Shown here: in pieces, positions 7,040-7,539 of the stretch
Layout: each line of letters begins with the position of its first letter
Position numbering within the stretch: the stretch's first letter is position 1
Assembly (NCBI GenBank): GCA_026988585.1
Contig: JALSKY010000269.1
Span: 1-7,539 of the forward strand
Reading direction: 5' to 3'
Source of the DNA: Deltaproteobacteria bacterium
GTDB taxonomy: Bacteria > Desulfobacterota > Dissulfuribacteria > Dissulfuribacterales > QOAL01
Length of the DNA stretch: 7,539 bases
Made by a program: the position numbers and the translations under genes
Notes under the pieces: generated by a model
Seen by the model: only the letters and a program-made list of their open reading frames with translations
Told to the model about the DNA's origin: nothing
The model's database searches: none

Positions 7040-7118
7040 GCTCAGGATTCAAAAATAATATAGGACGCTATATGTAGGGTGTAAAGAAAAGAGTTTGAAT
7101 CGGCCTCAGGCTCAACTT
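7033..7118. repeat. Long imperfect inverted repeat with an internal hairpin
   Basis: The left arm (7033-7053) and right arm (7094-7118) pair through eight perfect bases, GATTCAAA (7046-7053) against TTTGAATC (7094-7101). The pairing then continues imperfectly, CTGAG-CTTGACTT against CTCAGGCTCAACTT. The 40-base spacer holds its own perfect stem, ATATAG (7058-7063) and CTATAT (7068-7073), around GACG. The element is non-coding and lies between the cyclase gene and the orphan gene. It may be a 3' mRNA structure, a REP/MITE-like repeat or a regulatory site. Only one copy is in this window. Confidence 0.5.
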
Positions 7119-7135
7119 AGAAACGGCGATATTGA

Positions 7136-7245
7136 TATAATTGGTTTCAGGTTAAAATCACACAGATAAAGATACCCTGCCACCGAAGGCTTTATATACT
7201 CCCCTTATGTATCCAGGACCGGAGAGAAGCATCCGCCTCTTTTTT
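7136..7245 (+). ncRNA. Speculative small RNA: TATAAT box, paired segments, terminator-like end
   Basis: On the plus strand a perfect TATAAT (7136-7141) is followed by about 100 bases. These contain ATAAAG (7166-7171) paired to CTTTAT (7190-7195), GATAC (7171-7175) complementary to GTATC (7209-7213), and CGGA/TCCG (7220-7223 and 7231-7234) just before a T6 run (7240-7245). There is no good -35 (the best is CAACTT at 17-base spacing). The stems overlap, so not all can form together. No plus-strand gene lies next to it, and I recognise no known RNA family. Confidence is low. Confidence 0.2.
7216..7245 (+). terminator. Terminator-like hairpin plus T-run with no gene upstream on its strand
   Basis: CGGA (7220-7223) pairs with TCCG (7231-7234) around an eight-base loop. 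GG (7216-7217) may add pairs with CC after a small bulge. Six T (7240-7245) follow after a few bases. On the plus strand this resembles a weak intrinsic terminator, yet both flanking genes are on the minus strand. Confidence 0.25.
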
Positions 7246-7269
7246 ACTGTTAGTGGGCCCGGATCAATA

Positions 7270-7539
7270 TCACGCGTTATGTTTTTCAATAAAACGCAGG
7301 CCGCGTCCCAGGGCCATCATTGGAAAGTAATGGCTGTAGAGCTGATATCTCGCCATGAACCCCCTTGAGAGCTCTTCACCCTGTTGAATCGAGTAATCTG
7401 TGGTTTTTTTGCTGCCAGTAACATATCCTGGAAATCCAGTGCCGGTGTACCAGGGTTCACTCCAGGTACCGTCCTGTTTCTGATTGGATATGAGCCATTC
7501 CAGTCCCGATTCTATCTGGGAAAGATAGCGGGAATGAGC
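7270..7539 (-). CDS. shc: Squalene-hopene cyclase, C-terminal end only
   Basis: The minus-strand frame is open from the window edge and ends at TGA (complement of 7270-7272), giving the last 89 residues of a protein normally about 650-720 long. It contains a terminal QW motif, QKQDGTW, then SEPWYTGTGFPGY and QGEELSRGFMARYQLYSHYFPMMALGR. This is the closing segment of prokaryotic squalene-hopene cyclases, where GTGFP and the YxxYxxxFPxxALGR tail are strongly conserved. The ELxRGFM insert resembles the version I recall from Geobacter and Syntrophobacter relatives. The enzyme is a monotopic inner-membrane protein that folds and cyclises squalene to hopene, the first committed step of hopanoid synthesis. 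The catalytic DxDD region lies outside the window, so activity cannot be judged, and other class II triterpene cyclases remain possible. No convincing terminator was seen directly after the stop. Confidence 0.9.
   Translation of the reverse strand, partial: AHSRYLSQIESGLEWLISNQKQDGTWSEPWYTGTGFPGYVTGSKKTTDYSIQQGEELSRGFMARYQLYSHYFPMMALGRGLRFIEKHNA

Noticed and set aside
7083..7118. Possible shc terminator on the minus strand (TTGA-GCC-TGA-GGC-CGAT-TCAA then CTTTTC)
   Set aside because: The inner stem is only three pairs with a three-base loop, and the T-run is short and interrupted. The same bases are better explained as one arm of the larger inverted repeat.
7213..7237. Resemblance of CCAGGACCGGAGAGAAGCA to the SRP RNA helix 8 core
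   Set aside because: The tetraloop flanks do not pair and no 3' strand of the long helix exists before the T-run, so this is a chance word match.
7172..7245. Glycine-riboswitch-like words (CACCGAAGG, CGGAGAG) on the plus strand
   Set aside because: The motifs are in the wrong order and spacing, the companion CTCTCAGG element is absent, and there is no plus-strand gene downstream to regulate.
7207..7368. Plus-strand ORF of about 53 codons from ATG at 7207
   Set aside because: It runs antisense to the well-supported shc frame, has no ribosome site and no recognisable protein features.

Overview
The window looks like chromosomal sequence from a Gram-negative bacterium, most plausibly a Desulfobacterota (delta-proteobacterial) lineage. 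The reasons are a stand-alone-type methylenetetrahydrofolate reductase C-terminal (MetV-like) protein, a squalene-hopene cyclase with the tail style I recall from Geobacter and Syntrophobacter relatives, a large AsmA-like envelope protein, and moderate GC content. The taxonomy is inferred from gene content and recalled family patterns, not from a search.

Layout. The left half is on the plus strand: the 3' end of a MetV-like gene (1-249), a HisA homologue of the eukaryotic HIS6 type (267-1037), a neurotransmitter:sodium symporter family transporter (1129-2646) and the replication-associated AAA+ ATPase RarA (2691-4013, TTG start). Gaps of 17, 91 and 44 bases suggest one or two transcripts, but the functions do not form an obvious pathway. 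A 104-base convergent junction follows.

The right half is on the minus strand. Reading in the direction of transcription it holds the 3' end of a squalene-hopene cyclase gene (7539-7270), a 265-base non-coding stretch rich in inverted repeats, a 116-residue secreted or membrane-anchored orphan protein (7004-6654), a 174-base gap, and a 786-residue AsmA-like protein (6478-4118, GTG start with a strong Shine-Dalgarno sequence). Hopanoid synthesis beside an AsmA-like candidate lipid-transfer protein gives this half a loose envelope-lipid theme.

No CRISPR array, insertion sequence, tRNA, rRNA or phage gene was seen. The most notable points are the eukaryotic-type HisA in a bacterial setting, the orphan exported protein, and the structured gap at 7005-7269, which has a 21/25-base imperfect inverted repeat and a plus-strand terminator-like element with no gene to serve. 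I found no convincing new multi-gene system.
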